A stretch of 55,435 nucleotides of DNA from Plantactinospora mayteni (GCF_016862935.1 NZ_BONX01000062.1:1-55435), one strand, 5' to 3'; numbered from the stretch's first letter, positions 42,368-52,386 are shown. Program-made: numbers and translations. The notes: a model not told the origin generated them from the sequence alone.

Positions 42368-44674
42368 ATGTACGAGCGAATCGCCCAGACCAGGCCGCGG
42401 ATCCGCCGGGACGTGCTCTTCACCGGCACGCCGGAGGGAGTGCTGTTCCACAATGCCGAGGGCGGGTTCACCCTGACCTCCAAGTCGGCCTATCGTTTCG
42501 CCAGTCTGCTGGTGCCGTACCTGGACGGGCGGCATCAGGTCGCGGAGATCTGCGCCCCGCTCGGTCCGAACCAGCGGACCATGGTGGTCGAGCTGGTGAA
42601 CGCGCTCTACGAACGGAATCTCGCCCGGGACGTCCCAGTCGAGACCGGTCCTGGGCACGACCTGCCGGCCGAGGTGGCCCGCCGGTTCGCCGCCCAACTC
42701 GCCTACATCGAGCACTACCAGGACACCCCGGCAGCCCGGTTCCGGCGATTCCGCGACACCACGGTGGCCGTACTCGGATCGGGGCCGGTCGCCCGCTCCT
42801 GCGTACGCAGCCTGCTCCGCAACGGTGCCGCCCGGGTCGCGGCACAGCCGGCGGACGACCGGGGCGAGCCACGGCTCGACGAGATCGTCGCGGAGGCGCG
42901 GGAGCTGACCGGGGACGGCTGCCCGGCCGAGATCGTCCCGATCGAGTCGACCCTGCTCTCCTGGTCCGACCTGGCGCCGTACGACGTCGTCGCCGTGGTC
43001 GCGGACGAGGGGCCACCCGGGCAGACGCTGGGGCTGCTCGCCGCCGGGGTACCCGTCGGCCGGACCCTGGTTCCGGTCTGGTCGTTCGGCGAACGAGCCA
43101 TCGTGGGGCCGACGAGCACCACCGACAGCCGTGGGTGCTGGGTCTGCGCGGCGCTGCGGCTGGGCGCCAACGGGGACCGCGCGGCAGCGGCCGACCTCTG
43201 GAGCGGATCCGGTCTGCCGGTGGTCACGCCGGTCCCTCCGCGCCGGCCCGTGGGACCGGTGGCGGCGATGCTGGGCAACCTGGTCGGCTACGAGATCTTC
43301 CGGATCACCACCGGCGTACTGCCGGCGGAGACCGACGGGAAGATCATCATTCAGAACCTGGAGTCGGTGGACGTGCTCGCCGAGGAGTTGCTGCCGCACC
43401 CGGGCTGCGCGCGATGCTCCGCGCTCGGCCCGGAGCCGGGCGAGCGCCGGCCGGCTCGGGCCGCGAGCGGCTCGGCGACCCTCGGAACAGAAGTGGCCGG
43501 CGGCGACACAGCGCAGGTGACCGGCGGCGACACAGTGCCGGGCGTGCCGAACGGGCTCGTGGACCTCGACGCTGAGGTGGCCGGCGGCGACCCGGCCGAG
43601 GCGGCCGACCCGCAGGCCGAGGCGGACGCGATCCTCGCCGAACTCGATGCGCGGATGGTGCTGGTCGGCCGGCATGCCGGCGTGTTCACCGGGTTCGACG
43701 ACGACGGATGGACGCAGACTCCGCTCAAGGTGAGCACGGTGGAGTTCTCGCTGGGCCACGGGCCACGGCGGCGGATCGCGGCCTTCGACGTACACCACGT
43801 CGCCGGAGCCCGCCGTCGCGCGTTGCACGTCGCGGCCGAGGCGTACGCGGCGTGGGCGCCGCCCCGGCCCGACGGCCCCGTCCCGGCGGACCTGCCTCGG
43901 GTGCTGCCGGCGGCGTTGAGTATCGCCAGCGGGGTCGTTGCCGAGGGGTCGGTCCGGTACCGGCCGGCCACCTCGCTGCTCACCGGCGAGCGCTGGCAGG
44001 TACCGGCCGGCGCGGTGCAGCCGCTCGGACCGGACAACCGGGATCGGACGTTCCTGACCGGATCAGGCGGGAACGGTGCCGGCGGGTCACTCGCGGCGGC
44101 GACGTGGCGGGGACTGCGCTCCGCCCTGTGCCACCTCGCCCTGCTGGCGGCGATCCGCGGACTGACCCCGGCACGGCGGGTCGCGCCGGAGACGGTGTGC
44201 GGCAGCCCGGAACTGGAGTTCCTGGTCAAGTCCGCGGACAACCTCGGGGTCGGGCTGGAACTGCTGGACCTCACCCCGACCGGTCCGGCCGGGACGCAGG
44301 TCCTGCTCGCCCGGCACGTCGACCGGTACAGCGGGGTCAGCGGGTGGCGGGCCGCCGCGCACACCTCGTGGAACCGGGCCGCTGTCGCCGTCGTACGCGA
44401 CCTGCTGGGAGCGGTGCAGCTCGGCCGGCAGCTTCCGGACGGTACGCCGGTCGACGCCGGTGACCCGCTCGTCGCCGACTTCGACCCGGACACCCTGGAG
44501 GCGACCGAGGTCGTCGCCGCCCGAGTCGACGTCCGGCACGGTTGGCCGGAGCTGTCCACCGCTCTGCGGGCCTCCGGATACGACCCGCTCGTCGTCCCGA
44601 CCACCCCGGTCGACCTGCGGATCGGTGGCATCGTCACGGCCCGGGTGCTGCTCGCCCGCCGGGACGAACGGTGA
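42368..44674 (+). CDS. TOMM partner protein: RRE plus E1/ThiF-like (cyclodehydratase C-type component)
   Basis: About 768 residues. The N-terminal ~90 residues (DVLFTGTPEGVLFHNAEGGF, then LDGRHQVAEICAPLG) form a PqqD-like RiPP recognition element. A Rossmann/ThiF-like part (VAVLGSGPVARSCVRSLL) follows, with two CxxC pairs (CWVC near residue 258 and CARC near 350) able to bind zinc. After a low-complexity stretch with a 24-bp DNA repeat (43490-43537) comes a C-terminal domain typical of ocin-ThiF-like partners of YcaO proteins. It should bind the precursor leader and present it to the YcaO enzyme. Start alternatives are GTG 42350 and TTG 42359. The next gene overlaps by 4 bp. Confidence 0.88.
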   Translation: MYERIAQTRPRIRRDVLFTGTPEGVLFHNAEGGFTLTSKSAYRFASLLVPYLDGRHQVAEICAPLGPNQRTMVVELVNALYERNLARDVPVETGPGHDLPAEVARRFAAQLAYIEHYQDTPAARFRRFRDTTVAVLGSGPVARSCVRSLLRNGAARVAAQPADDRGEPRLDEIVAEARELTGDGCPAEIVPIESTLLSWSDLAPYDVVAVVADEGPPGQTLGLLAAGVPVGRTLVPVWSFGERAIVGPTSTTDSRGCWVCAALRLGANGDRAAAADLWSGSGLPVVTPVPPRRPVGPVAAMLGNLVGYEIFRITTGVLPAETDGKIIIQNLESVDVLAEELLPHPGCARCSALGPEPGERRPARAASGSATLGTEVAGGDTAQVTGGDTVPGVPNGLVDLDAEVAGGDPAEAADPQAEADAILAELDARMVLVGRHAGVFTGFDDDGWTQTPLKVSTVEFSLGHGPRRRIAAFDVHHVAGARRRALHVAAEAYAAWAPPRPDGPVPADLPRVLPAALSIASGVVAEGSVRYRPATSLLTGERWQVPAGAVQPLGPDNRDRTFLTGSGGNGAGGSLAAATWRGLRSALCHLALLAAIRGLTPARRVAPETVCGSPELEFLVKSADNLGVGLELLDLTPTGPAGTQVLLARHVDRYSGVSGWRAAAHTSWNRAAVAVVRDLLGAVQLGRQLPDGTPVDAGDPLVADFDPDTLEATEVVAARVDVRHGWPELSTALRASGYDPLVVPTTPVDLRIGGIVTARVLLARRDER

Positions 44675-46704
44675 CCGCCCCGGCACCGGCCCGGCAGCGC
44701 CAGCCCGACGCGGTCCCGTCGCCGCCCGGCCGGCCGGTGGAGTCGTCCGGCCACGTCCTCGCGGAGTTGCTCCGGGAGGCGCTGCGGGCGTCCGGAGGGC
44801 CGGGACCCGACGTCGAGGTGCACGAACTCGGCTTTCGGGACGAGCTGACGGTGGAAGTCGAGGAGGGGCCGGCGGAAGGCGGCCGGCCGGTTCCGGTCTT
44901 CCTCTACGGGCACCACGCCGTGATCGGCCCGGTGCCGGGGACCACACCGGACCGGCCGGGCTGCGCCCGCTGCCTGGCCCGCCGGTGGCAGTCCGTCCGG
45001 CCGGCCACCCTGCGCGACGCACTGGAACTCGGTGGCGGGACGCGGCCGGTCGGCGCCTCCCCGTACCTGACCCGGTTCGCCGCCGACCTGCTGGCAGCGG
45101 TCATCCGGGCCGAGACGGGCCACGCCCGGCCCGGCGCCGAGCCCGGCGGCGTCCAGTCCGGCGCCGAGCCCAGCAGTGTCCGGCCTGACAGCGAGTCGGG
45201 CGGCGGGACGGCCGGGCCGGCGGTGCACCACGTCGACCTGGTGACCTTTCGGGTACGCCGATGGCCGCTGGCGCCCGACCCGGAGTGCCCGCGCTGCGGC
45301 CGGCGGGTGCCGGACAGCCGGGAGCAGGCGACCCCGGCGCTGGGGCCGGCGCCGAAACGCTCCCCTGACTCGTTCCGGCTCCGACCGGTCGAGGCGTACC
45401 CGCTCGATCTCGACGCGTTCGTCAATCCGGTCTGTGGCGCGCTGAGCGCGTCGGCGATCCACGATCTCTCCTCGACCTCCACCGCCGCCGTGATCGGCGC
45501 GTTCACCCTGCGCTCCGGGCAGTACCTTCGGGAGACCCTCTACGGCGGGCACGCCGACAGCTACGCCGCCAGCGCCCGGGTGGCGGTGCTGGAGGGTCTG
45601 GAGCGGGCCGCCGGGCTGCGGGCCCGGGGCAAGGCCGCGTCGGTGGTCGCGTCCCTGGACGACCTCGGCGACGCGGCGCTGGACCCGCGCACCTGTGGTG
45701 TCTACGCCGACGACTTCTACCAGCGGAACCCCTACCTGGTCAGGTTCACCCCGGATACCGAGGTGAGCTGGGTGTGGGGCTACTCGCTGCGGGACGAGCG
45801 CCCGATCCTGGTACCCGAGGTACTCGCGTATTACCACACGCCACCGGTGGAGTCCCGGTTCGTGCAGGAGACCTCGAACGGCTGCGCGTCGGGCGGCAGC
45901 CTGGCCGAGGCGGTCTACTTCGGACTGATGGAGGTGGTGGAGCGGGACGCCTTCCTCCTCGCCTGGTACGGCCGGGCGGCGTTGCCGGAGATCGACCCGA
46001 CGACCAGCACCCGTCCCGGGACCCGCCAGATGGTCGACCGGCTGGCGATGTACGGCTACCAGGCCCGGTTCTTCGACACCCGGATCTCCTTCACCATCCC
46101 GATCGTCACCGGCGTGGCGGTACGTCGCGACGGCGGTCTCGGCACACTCTGCTTCGGCGGCGGCGCGAGCCTCGACCCGGAGGCGGCGTTGGCGGCGGCC
46201 CTCTGCGAGATCGCCACCGACGCGGTGAAGGTCCGGCTCCGGGCCGGCGCGGACGAGGCGCGGCTGCGCCCGATGCTGGACGACTACGACCTCGTCCGTG
46301 GCCTGCACGACCATCCGTTGCTCTACGGCCTCCCACCGATGGCGCGGCACGCCGCGTTCCTGCTCGACCCGCGCCCGGACGGGCCGGCGCCGCTGCGGGA
46401 GCGTTTCGCGACGGTCTCGCCGCCCGCCGCCGACCTCCTCGACGACCTGCGACGGTGCGTCGACGAGATCGGCGCCGCCGGCTTCGACGTCATCGTGGTC
46501 GACCAGACGATGCCGGAGGAGCGCGATCTCGGCCTGCACACGGTCAAGGTGATCGTGCCGGGGCTGGTCCCGATCGACTTCGGGTGGCAGCGGCAACGGG
46601 CGCCGTTGCTGCCGCGGACGCGTACCGCGCTGCGGGCGGCCGGTCTGCGTGACCGCGACCTCCGCCCGGAGGAACTCAACAACGCCCCACACCCGTTCCC
46701 GTGA
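44671..46704 (+). CDS. YcaO-domain azoline-forming cyclodehydratase (TOMM D-type component)
   Basis: A 677-residue protein. An N-terminal region carries two CxxC pairs (CARC near 108, CPRC near 213), possibly a zinc site. The YcaO domain (about 245-677) shows the ATP/Mg-binding clusters AVLEGLERAAG and EAVYFGLMEVVERDAFLLAW and the segment QETSNGCASGG. The protein ends in PHPFP, the PxPxP tail of TOMM YcaO enzymes. It phosphorylates amide backbones to cyclise Cys, Ser or Thr into azolines. Its GTG start overlaps the partner gene, and its end overlaps the dehydrogenase gene, which fits a single azole-forming complex. Confidence 0.95.
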   Translation: MTAPAPARQRQPDAVPSPPGRPVESSGHVLAELLREALRASGGPGPDVEVHELGFRDELTVEVEEGPAEGGRPVPVFLYGHHAVIGPVPGTTPDRPGCARCLARRWQSVRPATLRDALELGGGTRPVGASPYLTRFAADLLAAVIRAETGHARPGAEPGGVQSGAEPSSVRPDSESGGGTAGPAVHHVDLVTFRVRRWPLAPDPECPRCGRRVPDSREQATPALGPAPKRSPDSFRLRPVEAYPLDLDAFVNPVCGALSASAIHDLSSTSTAAVIGAFTLRSGQYLRETLYGGHADSYAASARVAVLEGLERAAGLRARGKAASVVASLDDLGDAALDPRTCGVYADDFYQRNPYLVRFTPDTEVSWVWGYSLRDERPILVPEVLAYYHTPPVESRFVQETSNGCASGGSLAEAVYFGLMEVVERDAFLLAWYGRAALPEIDPTTSTRPGTRQMVDRLAMYGYQARFFDTRISFTIPIVTGVAVRRDGGLGTLCFGGGASLDPEAALAAALCEIATDAVKVRLRAGADEARLRPMLDDYDLVRGLHDHPLLYGLPPMARHAAFLLDPRPDGPAPLRERFATVSPPAADLLDDLRRCVDEIGAAGFDVIVVDQTMPEERDLGLHTVKVIVPGLVPIDFGWQRQRAPLLPRTRTALRAAGLRDRDLRPEELNNAPHPFP

Positions 46705-48545
46705 CCGGAGGTTTGGCGATGACCGCGTCGCAGCCAGGTTCCGGCAGGGGTCGACAGATGGCCGAGCGGAAGGACGACGTACCGGTGGGCAGTGCCCAGG
46801 AAGGCGTACCGGTGGGCTACGCCCAGGAATACGGCTCCGCGGTGATGTGGCGCGGCCGGGTCCCGATGGAGCCGGTCGACTTCACACCCGACTGGGGCGA
46901 CGCGCCGCGCAAGGGCAGGTGCTATCCCGGGGCGGACCTGCTGCCGCTGCCCACCGGCGAGGTCGCGGCCACCGCCAGCGTGCAGGCCGGGATGCACCCG
47001 CCGTCCGGCGAGCCCGGCAGTGGGTTCACCCTGCCGGCCCTCGCCGGCATGCTGCTCGACTCCTGCGCCACCATCGGGCGCCGGCTCGCCGTGCAGGCCA
47101 ACACCGACCTGGCGGCGCTGCCGTCGTATCGCACCGCCAACTGGTTCCGGGGTACGGCGTCCGGCGGCGGGCTCTATCCGTGCGCGGTCTACTGGGCGTG
47201 TGGGCCGAGCGGCCCGTTGACGCCGGGCGTCTACCACTACTCGACCCCGCACCACGCCCTCGCGCCGTTGCTGGCCGGGGATGTCACCGGCGTGGTCCGC
47301 GCGGCGCTCGGGGACCTGCCGGCGGCCAGCCGGACCGACCAGTTCCTGCTGCTCAGCGTGAAGCTGTGGCAGAACGCGTTCAAGTACAACAGTTTCTCGT
47401 ACCACGCCGTGACTATGGACGTCGGCACGGTGGTGCAGACCTGGCGGATCTGGGCCCAGGCCCAGGGCATGCGGGTCGATCCGGTGCTGTGGTTCGACGA
47501 GGAGCCGCTCAACCGGCTGCTCGGGATCGAGGCCGAGGCCGAGGGAGTCTTCGCGGTGGTCCCGCTGCACTGGGACGGCGCCGACCCACCGCCGGGTGGC
47601 GACGGCGCCGACGTGGTGGCGGATACCGACGGCGGCGACGCGGTGGCGCGGACCGGGGCCGCCGACGCGGCGGCGGGTACCCCGGAGGTGGGTGACCGGC
47701 CGGAGACCTCGGCGGGCCGCGCCGGGCCGATCGACCTGCCCGGTCTGCCCGGTCGGCCCGGGCCGGCGGTCCGGTACCGGGACCGGGAGCGGTCCCGCCA
47801 GGTATTGACCTTCGACGCGCTGCGCCGGATGCGGCGGGCGACTCTCGGGTACGCGGCGCACCGCCCCGCCCCGGCCGCGCTGCACGCCGCCGCGACACCC
47901 ACGGCCGAACCCGTCCCCCGGCTGGCGCTGCCCGATCCGCGACCGCTGACCGTGGACGTGCGGACCGCCCTACGCGCCCGCCGCAGCAGTTTCGGGCGCT
48001 TCGAGGCGCGGGTGCCGCTCGACCCGGGGCCGCTGGCGGCACTGCTCGCGGCCAGCGCCGACACCCGGTTCGACACCGACGCGGTCGGCCCGGGCACACC
48101 ACCGCTGGTCAAGGTGTACGCCTTCGTCAACCACGTCCGCGACGTGCCCCCCGGCGAGTACGAGTTCGAGCCGGCCACGAACTCGCTCCGGCCGATCCGG
48201 TCCGGTCCGCCCGGGGAGTTCCTGCAACGCAACTACTTCCTGGCCAACTACAACCTGGAACAGGCGGCGGTGGTACTCGTGCCGACCGTACGCACGTCGG
48301 CGGTGCTCTCGGCGGTCGGTGACCGTGGCTACCACCTGGTCAACGCGACCATCGGCGCGGTGGCGCAGAACTGCTACACGGCCGCCTCGGCGCTGGGGCT
48401 CGGCTGCGGGGTCGCGCTCGGCTTCGACAACATCTCCTACATCGAGGAACTGGGGTTGACCGACACCGGGGAGTATCCGCTGCTCATCATGCTGGTCGGT
48501 CACGAACGCCCGAACCCGGCCGACTTCCGCTACGAGCTGGTCTGA
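46701..48545 (+). CDS. SagB-type azoline dehydrogenase
   Basis: A 614-residue protein with two nitroreductase-like halves. The first (about residues 60-290) contains RTANWFRGTASGGGLYPCAV and NAFKYNSFSYHAVTMDVG, and the second (about 405-610) contains ALRARRSSFGRF, NYFLANYNLEQAAVVLVPT and ALGLGCGVALGFD. Such proteins use FMN to oxidise azolines to azoles. The start is the GTG at 46701 (4-bp overlap) or the ATG at 46719. Near the N-terminus two 9-residue repeats are encoded by 27-bp tandem repeats. The halves are joined by an Asp/Gly/Ala-rich linker. It works with the two upstream genes. Confidence 0.92.
   Translation: MTGGLAMTASQPGSGRGRQMAERKDDVPVGSAQEGVPVGYAQEYGSAVMWRGRVPMEPVDFTPDWGDAPRKGRCYPGADLLPLPTGEVAATASVQAGMHPPSGEPGSGFTLPALAGMLLDSCATIGRRLAVQANTDLAALPSYRTANWFRGTASGGGLYPCAVYWACGPSGPLTPGVYHYSTPHHALAPLLAGDVTGVVRAALGDLPAASRTDQFLLLSVKLWQNAFKYNSFSYHAVTMDVGTVVQTWRIWAQAQGMRVDPVLWFDEEPLNRLLGIEAEAEGVFAVVPLHWDGADPPPGGDGADVVADTDGGDAVARTGAADAAAGTPEVGDRPETSAGRAGPIDLPGLPGRPGPAVRYRDRERSRQVLTFDALRRMRRATLGYAAHRPAPAALHAAATPTAEPVPRLALPDPRPLTVDVRTALRARRSSFGRFEARVPLDPGPLAALLAASADTRFDTDAVGPGTPPLVKVYAFVNHVRDVPPGEYEFEPATNSLRPIRSGPPGEFLQRNYFLANYNLEQAAVVLVPTVRTSAVLSAVGDRGYHLVNATIGAVAQNCYTAASALGLGCGVALGFDNISYIEELGLTDTGEYPLLIMLVGHERPNPADFRYELV
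46776..46829. repeat. Two 27-bp tandem repeats in the SagB-type gene
   Basis: Units at 46776-46802 and 46803-46829, nearly identical and in frame, encode DVPVGSAQE and GVPVGYAQE in a probably disordered N-terminal stretch. Confidence 0.85.
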
Positions 48546-48562
48546 GCAGGAAGGACACCGTA

Positions 48563-51325
48563 GTGACCGTGACCGCACCGCCCGATCCGACGCTCGGCCC
48601 GCTGTTCATGCTGCGGGTCGCCGGGCTGCCCGTCGCCGCGCTGGACGGGTTGCGCTGCACCGCGTCCAGCGACTGGGCCGACGAGGTGGTGGGCCGCTCC
48701 GACCAGCTCGCCGGCCGGGGTGCCGGGCTGAGCGACCTGCTGCACGGCCTGGTCAAGGCGAACGAGGACGACCGGTCCCGGCGTCGCCTGCTGGCGCTGC
48801 GCCGGCAGGTGTTCCGCAACGTCCCGCCGGGCGATCCGGCGGGCGCGGTCGAGCTGGTCCGGAAGCTGGACGAGCAGGTGGCGGCCGAGTTGTCCGACTG
48901 GCTACGCGACCGGCAACGGCTCTCGGAACTGACCGACTCCGGTGCCGGGTTGCTCGCCACCGAACTCGCCGGGAGCCGCGACGAGTTGCGGCGGCTGGCC
49001 GACGAGCCACGGCTGCGGCTCGGCCTGCTGGTCGCCTCACCCGTGCTGGCCCGTCAGGTGCCGGAGCTGCCGCCCGGCGGCGCCGTACCGGACAAGCGGG
49101 CGCGGCGACTGGAACGGACGCTGCTGTCCTACCTGTACCGGACCGCCTGCAAGACCAGCCCGTTCAGCACCTTCACCGGCGTCGCCGTGGGCCGGTTCAC
49201 CACCGCCGCCGACATCGCCAGCGCCGACACCGCAAGTACCAACGACGACACCGCCGACATCGCTGGCGGCGGCCGGGCGGGCCGGATCGACCTGGCGGAG
49301 ACCTGGTCGAGCCGGGTCCGGCTCAACGTGGTGGTCGTCAGCCGGCTGGTCGACCTGATCGTCTCCGATCCGGTACGCCGAGCCGACCTGCCGGTCCACC
49401 TGACCGCCGGTTGGCGGCACGACGACGAGCGGATCCGCTACGTCCGGCACTGGGTCACCTCCGGCGACGACGACGCTCCGGTCAGTTTCGACTCGATCCG
49501 GGACCGGCTCTTCTTCCTGCGCCGCAGCGGCCTGCTGGACCGGCTGATCGGGTTGTTCGCCGAAGAGCCGGCGCTGCGCTGCGGTGACCTGGTGCGGTGG
49601 TTGGCCGACGACCAGGACGCGACGCGGGCCGAGTGCGAGCGGTACCTCTCCGCGCTGCTCGACCTCGGCATGTTGCAGGTGCGCTGCCTGCGGGTCGACG
49701 TGCACAGCCCGGACCCGCTCGCCGCGCTCCGGGACGCGCTGCGGGAGCTGCGGCGCCCCTGGGCGACCGAGCTGGCCGGCCGGCTGGACGGGCTGGTCGA
49801 CACGGTGCACCGCTATCCCGCCGGGGACGCCGAGACCCGCCGCCGGCTGCTCGCCGAGCTGCGCGCGGAACTGGCCGCGACCGCCAAGGACCTCGGCACG
49901 GCGGAGGCCCCGCTGCCGCAGGCGCTGCTCTACGAGGACGTACGGGTCGACGGCGAGCCGGCACGGCTGGACCTGGACCGGTGGCAGCGGCTGGTCGGCC
50001 CCGGGCTGCGGGCGGTGGAGAAGATCCTGCCGGCGTTCGACCCGACACTGGCCCACAAGATCCTCTTCAAGGGCTTCTTCGTGGCCCGGTTCGGTGCCGG
50101 TGGACGAAGCGACGACGTGCTGAAACTCGTCGAGGACTTCCACGAGGACCTCTACCGGCAGTACGTCTCGTTCACCGCCGACCGGCGGCCCTTCGACGAG
50201 TACGGCGGATATCTGCCCGAGGAGAACTGGCTCGGGCTGCCCGGGATCACGGTGCTGGACGAGGCCCGGCAGCTCTTCGCCGCGCACATGCGTACCCGGC
50301 TCGCCGCGCATCCGGCCGGCACCGAGCTGCGGCTCGACGACGGAATCGTCGCGGAGCTGGCCGAACGGCTGGCCCCGCTGCGGGAGCAATACCTCGCGCA
50401 GAGCCACTTCGTCCAACTCGTCGCCCGCGAGCCGGACCCGCTGGTGGTGCTCAACCAGTCGTACGGCGGGCTGTCGTTCCCGTTCAGCCGCTTCACCCAC
50501 TGCTTCGGCGCCGACGACCCGGCGGCCGGCGGCACCGATCTCGCCGACCGGCTGCGGCACAACGCCCGACTGGTCCAGCCACCGGACGCGGTCCTGGCGG
50601 AGGTGACCGGCGGGGTCGCCAGCACCAATCTCAACCTGCACGGCCGGCTGGTCGACTACGAGATCGTCAATCCGGGCGAGACCAGTTGCGCGCCGGTGGA
50701 CCGGCAGATCCCGCTCGACGACCTCGCGGTCGTGCACGACGCCGGGACCGACCGGCTGGCCCTGGTCTCCCGGCGGCTGGGTCGGGAGGTGATCCCGCTC
50801 TACTTCGGCTACCTGATCCCGGTGGCGCTGCCGGAGATCGCGCGTACGCTGCTGCTGCTCTCGCCGACCTCGACCGGACGGCTCGACGTCTGGGCGGGCG
50901 TGCCGTACGGGGCCGCCGAGGCGGGTGTCACCACCCGGCCACGGGTCCGGTACGGCAGCGTCGTGCTGAGCCGGCGGAGCTGGCACACGTACGCCGCCGA
51001 CCTGCCGTTGGCAGCCGCGGGCGTGCCGCAGCACGAATGGTTTCTCGGCTGGCGGCGCTGGCGGCTGGCGCACGATCTGCCCCGGCGGGTCTTCGCCACC
51101 GTCTACCACCCGGGTGACTCGGCCGGGCCGCCGGCCAAGCCGCAGTATCTCGACTTCGACAGCGCACTCTCGCTGCTGGCTCTCGAAGGGCTGGTCAAGT
51201 CCGGGCAGGCCCGGCTCGTGCTGCGCGAGATGCTGCCCGCCGAGGACCAGCTCCACGTCCACTCCGGACCCGGTGTGCACGTGGCCGAGTTGGCGGTGCA
51301 GACCCAACCGGGGAGGGCCCGATGA
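48563..51325 (+). CDS. LanB-type dehydratase, glutamylation protein
   Basis: A 920-residue lantibiotic-dehydratase N-terminal domain protein. The segment LLSYLYRTACKTSPFSTFTGVAVGRF near residues 190-215 is the LanB hallmark. Further family features are ILFKGFFVARFG, SYGGLSFPFSRFTH near 640 and ASTNLNLHG. In split LanB systems this protein transfers glutamate from Glu-tRNA to Ser/Thr of the precursor. The eliminating partner is the next gene, with a 4-bp overlap. It lies 17 bp after the SagB-type gene. Full length for the family; no truncation seen. Confidence 0.93.
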   Translation: MTVTAPPDPTLGPLFMLRVAGLPVAALDGLRCTASSDWADEVVGRSDQLAGRGAGLSDLLHGLVKANEDDRSRRRLLALRRQVFRNVPPGDPAGAVELVRKLDEQVAAELSDWLRDRQRLSELTDSGAGLLATELAGSRDELRRLADEPRLRLGLLVASPVLARQVPELPPGGAVPDKRARRLERTLLSYLYRTACKTSPFSTFTGVAVGRFTTAADIASADTASTNDDTADIAGGGRAGRIDLAETWSSRVRLNVVVVSRLVDLIVSDPVRRADLPVHLTAGWRHDDERIRYVRHWVTSGDDDAPVSFDSIRDRLFFLRRSGLLDRLIGLFAEEPALRCGDLVRWLADDQDATRAECERYLSALLDLGMLQVRCLRVDVHSPDPLAALRDALRELRRPWATELAGRLDGLVDTVHRYPAGDAETRRRLLAELRAELAATAKDLGTAEAPLPQALLYEDVRVDGEPARLDLDRWQRLVGPGLRAVEKILPAFDPTLAHKILFKGFFVARFGAGGRSDDVLKLVEDFHEDLYRQYVSFTADRRPFDEYGGYLPEENWLGLPGITVLDEARQLFAAHMRTRLAAHPAGTELRLDDGIVAELAERLAPLREQYLAQSHFVQLVAREPDPLVVLNQSYGGLSFPFSRFTHCFGADDPAAGGTDLADRLRHNARLVQPPDAVLAEVTGGVASTNLNLHGRLVDYEIVNPGETSCAPVDRQIPLDDLAVVHDAGTDRLALVSRRLGREVIPLYFGYLIPVALPEIARTLLLLSPTSTGRLDVWAGVPYGAAEAGVTTRPRVRYGSVVLSRRSWHTYAADLPLAAAGVPQHEWFLGWRRWRLAHDLPRRVFATVYHPGDSAGPPAKPQYLDFDSALSLLALEGLVKSGQARLVLREMLPAEDQLHVHSGPGVHVAELAVQTQPGRAR

Positions 51326-52386
51326 CCGCGCCGACCGGCGACCCGACGACCGCGCCGCCCGGGCAGTGGCAGGCGGTGCACGTCTTCTACGCGGCGAACC
51401 CGCAGCCGCTGCTGGTCGACTGCGTCGACCCGCTCGTCCGGGAGCTGACCGCCGACGGCCTGCTCGCCGGCTACTTCTTCATCAACTACTGGCTGGAGGG
51501 CCCGCACGTGCGGCTGCGGCTGCGCCCGTCGAGCCCGGCGGCGACCGAGGCGGTGCGGGACCGGGCGGCGACGGCGATCGAGGCGTTCCTGCGGCAACGC
51601 CCCGCGCTCTACGCGATGGGGCACGGGTTCCTCGGCGAGCTGTACAACACGCTCTTCGCGCTGGAGTTCCCGGACGGGCCGCCGGCCGACCTGGTGGGAC
51701 CGGACGGCCGGATGCGGTTGCAGCCGAACAACTCGTACAGCTTCCGGCAGTACGAGCCGGAGTACGGCAAGTACGGCGGCCCGGCCGGGGTGGCCCTGGC
51801 GGAGTGGCACTTCCAGCGGTCGAGTGACGTCGTCCTGCACGCGATCCGCACCATGAACCTGCACATGCGGCCGATCCTGTTCGGGGTGGCGACGCAGTTG
51901 ATGATGGTGATGGCCGGGACTTTCATCCCCGACCGGGCCGAACTGGTCGGCTATCTGGACCGCTACCACGCCTTCTGGCGCCGCTCCTTCGCCGGCACCA
52001 ACTTCATCGGCGCGGCGGAATACGAGAAGATGTACGCCTCGATGGCGCCGGCCCTACGCGCGCGCTTCGTCGCCACTCTCGACGCGCTCGACAGTGGCCA
52101 GGTGCAGCGGCTGCCCGGCTTCCTGCGCGGCTGGGCGGAGCACTGTGCCGAGCTGCGCTCGCGGGTGTGCGATCTCGCCGCCAGGGGCGAGTTGTCGCTC
52201 GACTCGTGGGACGGCAGTGGGCCGGGGCGGGTCACCGATCCGGACGCGGCGGTCCAGACGCTGCTCTCGCCGTACCTGCACATGACGAACAACCGCTTCC
52301 ACGTGACGATCCGGGACGAGGCGTACCTGGCGTACCTGCTCGGCCGGGCGCTGGGCGAGGCGACCGAGCCCCAGGACGTGCGATGA
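51322..52386 (+). CDS. LanB C-terminal/thiopeptide-type elimination protein (SpaB_C family)
   Basis: A 354-residue member of the thiopeptide-type bacteriocin biosynthesis family. The N-terminal strand WQAVHVFYAANPQPLLVD and the segment FFINYWLEGPHVRLRLRP are diagnostic, and LHMTNNRFHVTIRDEAYLAYLLGRAL closes the domain. In split LanB systems it removes glutamate to leave dehydroalanine or dehydrobutyrine. Related proteins in thiopeptide clusters instead catalyse the [4+2] pyridine-forming step, and I cannot separate these roles by eye. Only one such small protein is in the window. ATG/GTG coupling joins it to both neighbours. Confidence 0.9.
   Translation: MTAPTGDPTTAPPGQWQAVHVFYAANPQPLLVDCVDPLVRELTADGLLAGYFFINYWLEGPHVRLRLRPSSPAATEAVRDRAATAIEAFLRQRPALYAMGHGFLGELYNTLFALEFPDGPPADLVGPDGRMRLQPNNSYSFRQYEPEYGKYGGPAGVALAEWHFQRSSDVVLHAIRTMNLHMRPILFGVATQLMMVMAGTFIPDRAELVGYLDRYHAFWRRSFAGTNFIGAAEYEKMYASMAPALRARFVATLDALDSGQVQRLPGFLRGWAEHCAELRSRVCDLAARGELSLDSWDGSGPGRVTDPDAAVQTLLSPYLHMTNNRFHVTIRDEAYLAYLLGRALGEATEPQDVR

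Noticed and set aside
43351-46692. 1113-codon minus-strand frame opposite the E1-like and YcaO genes
   Set aside because: Antisense artefact; the plus strand carries clear family motifs and coupled starts.
49037-51307. 756-codon minus-strand frame opposite the LanB gene
   Set aside because: Antisense artefact; no motifs, while the plus strand is a full LanB protein.
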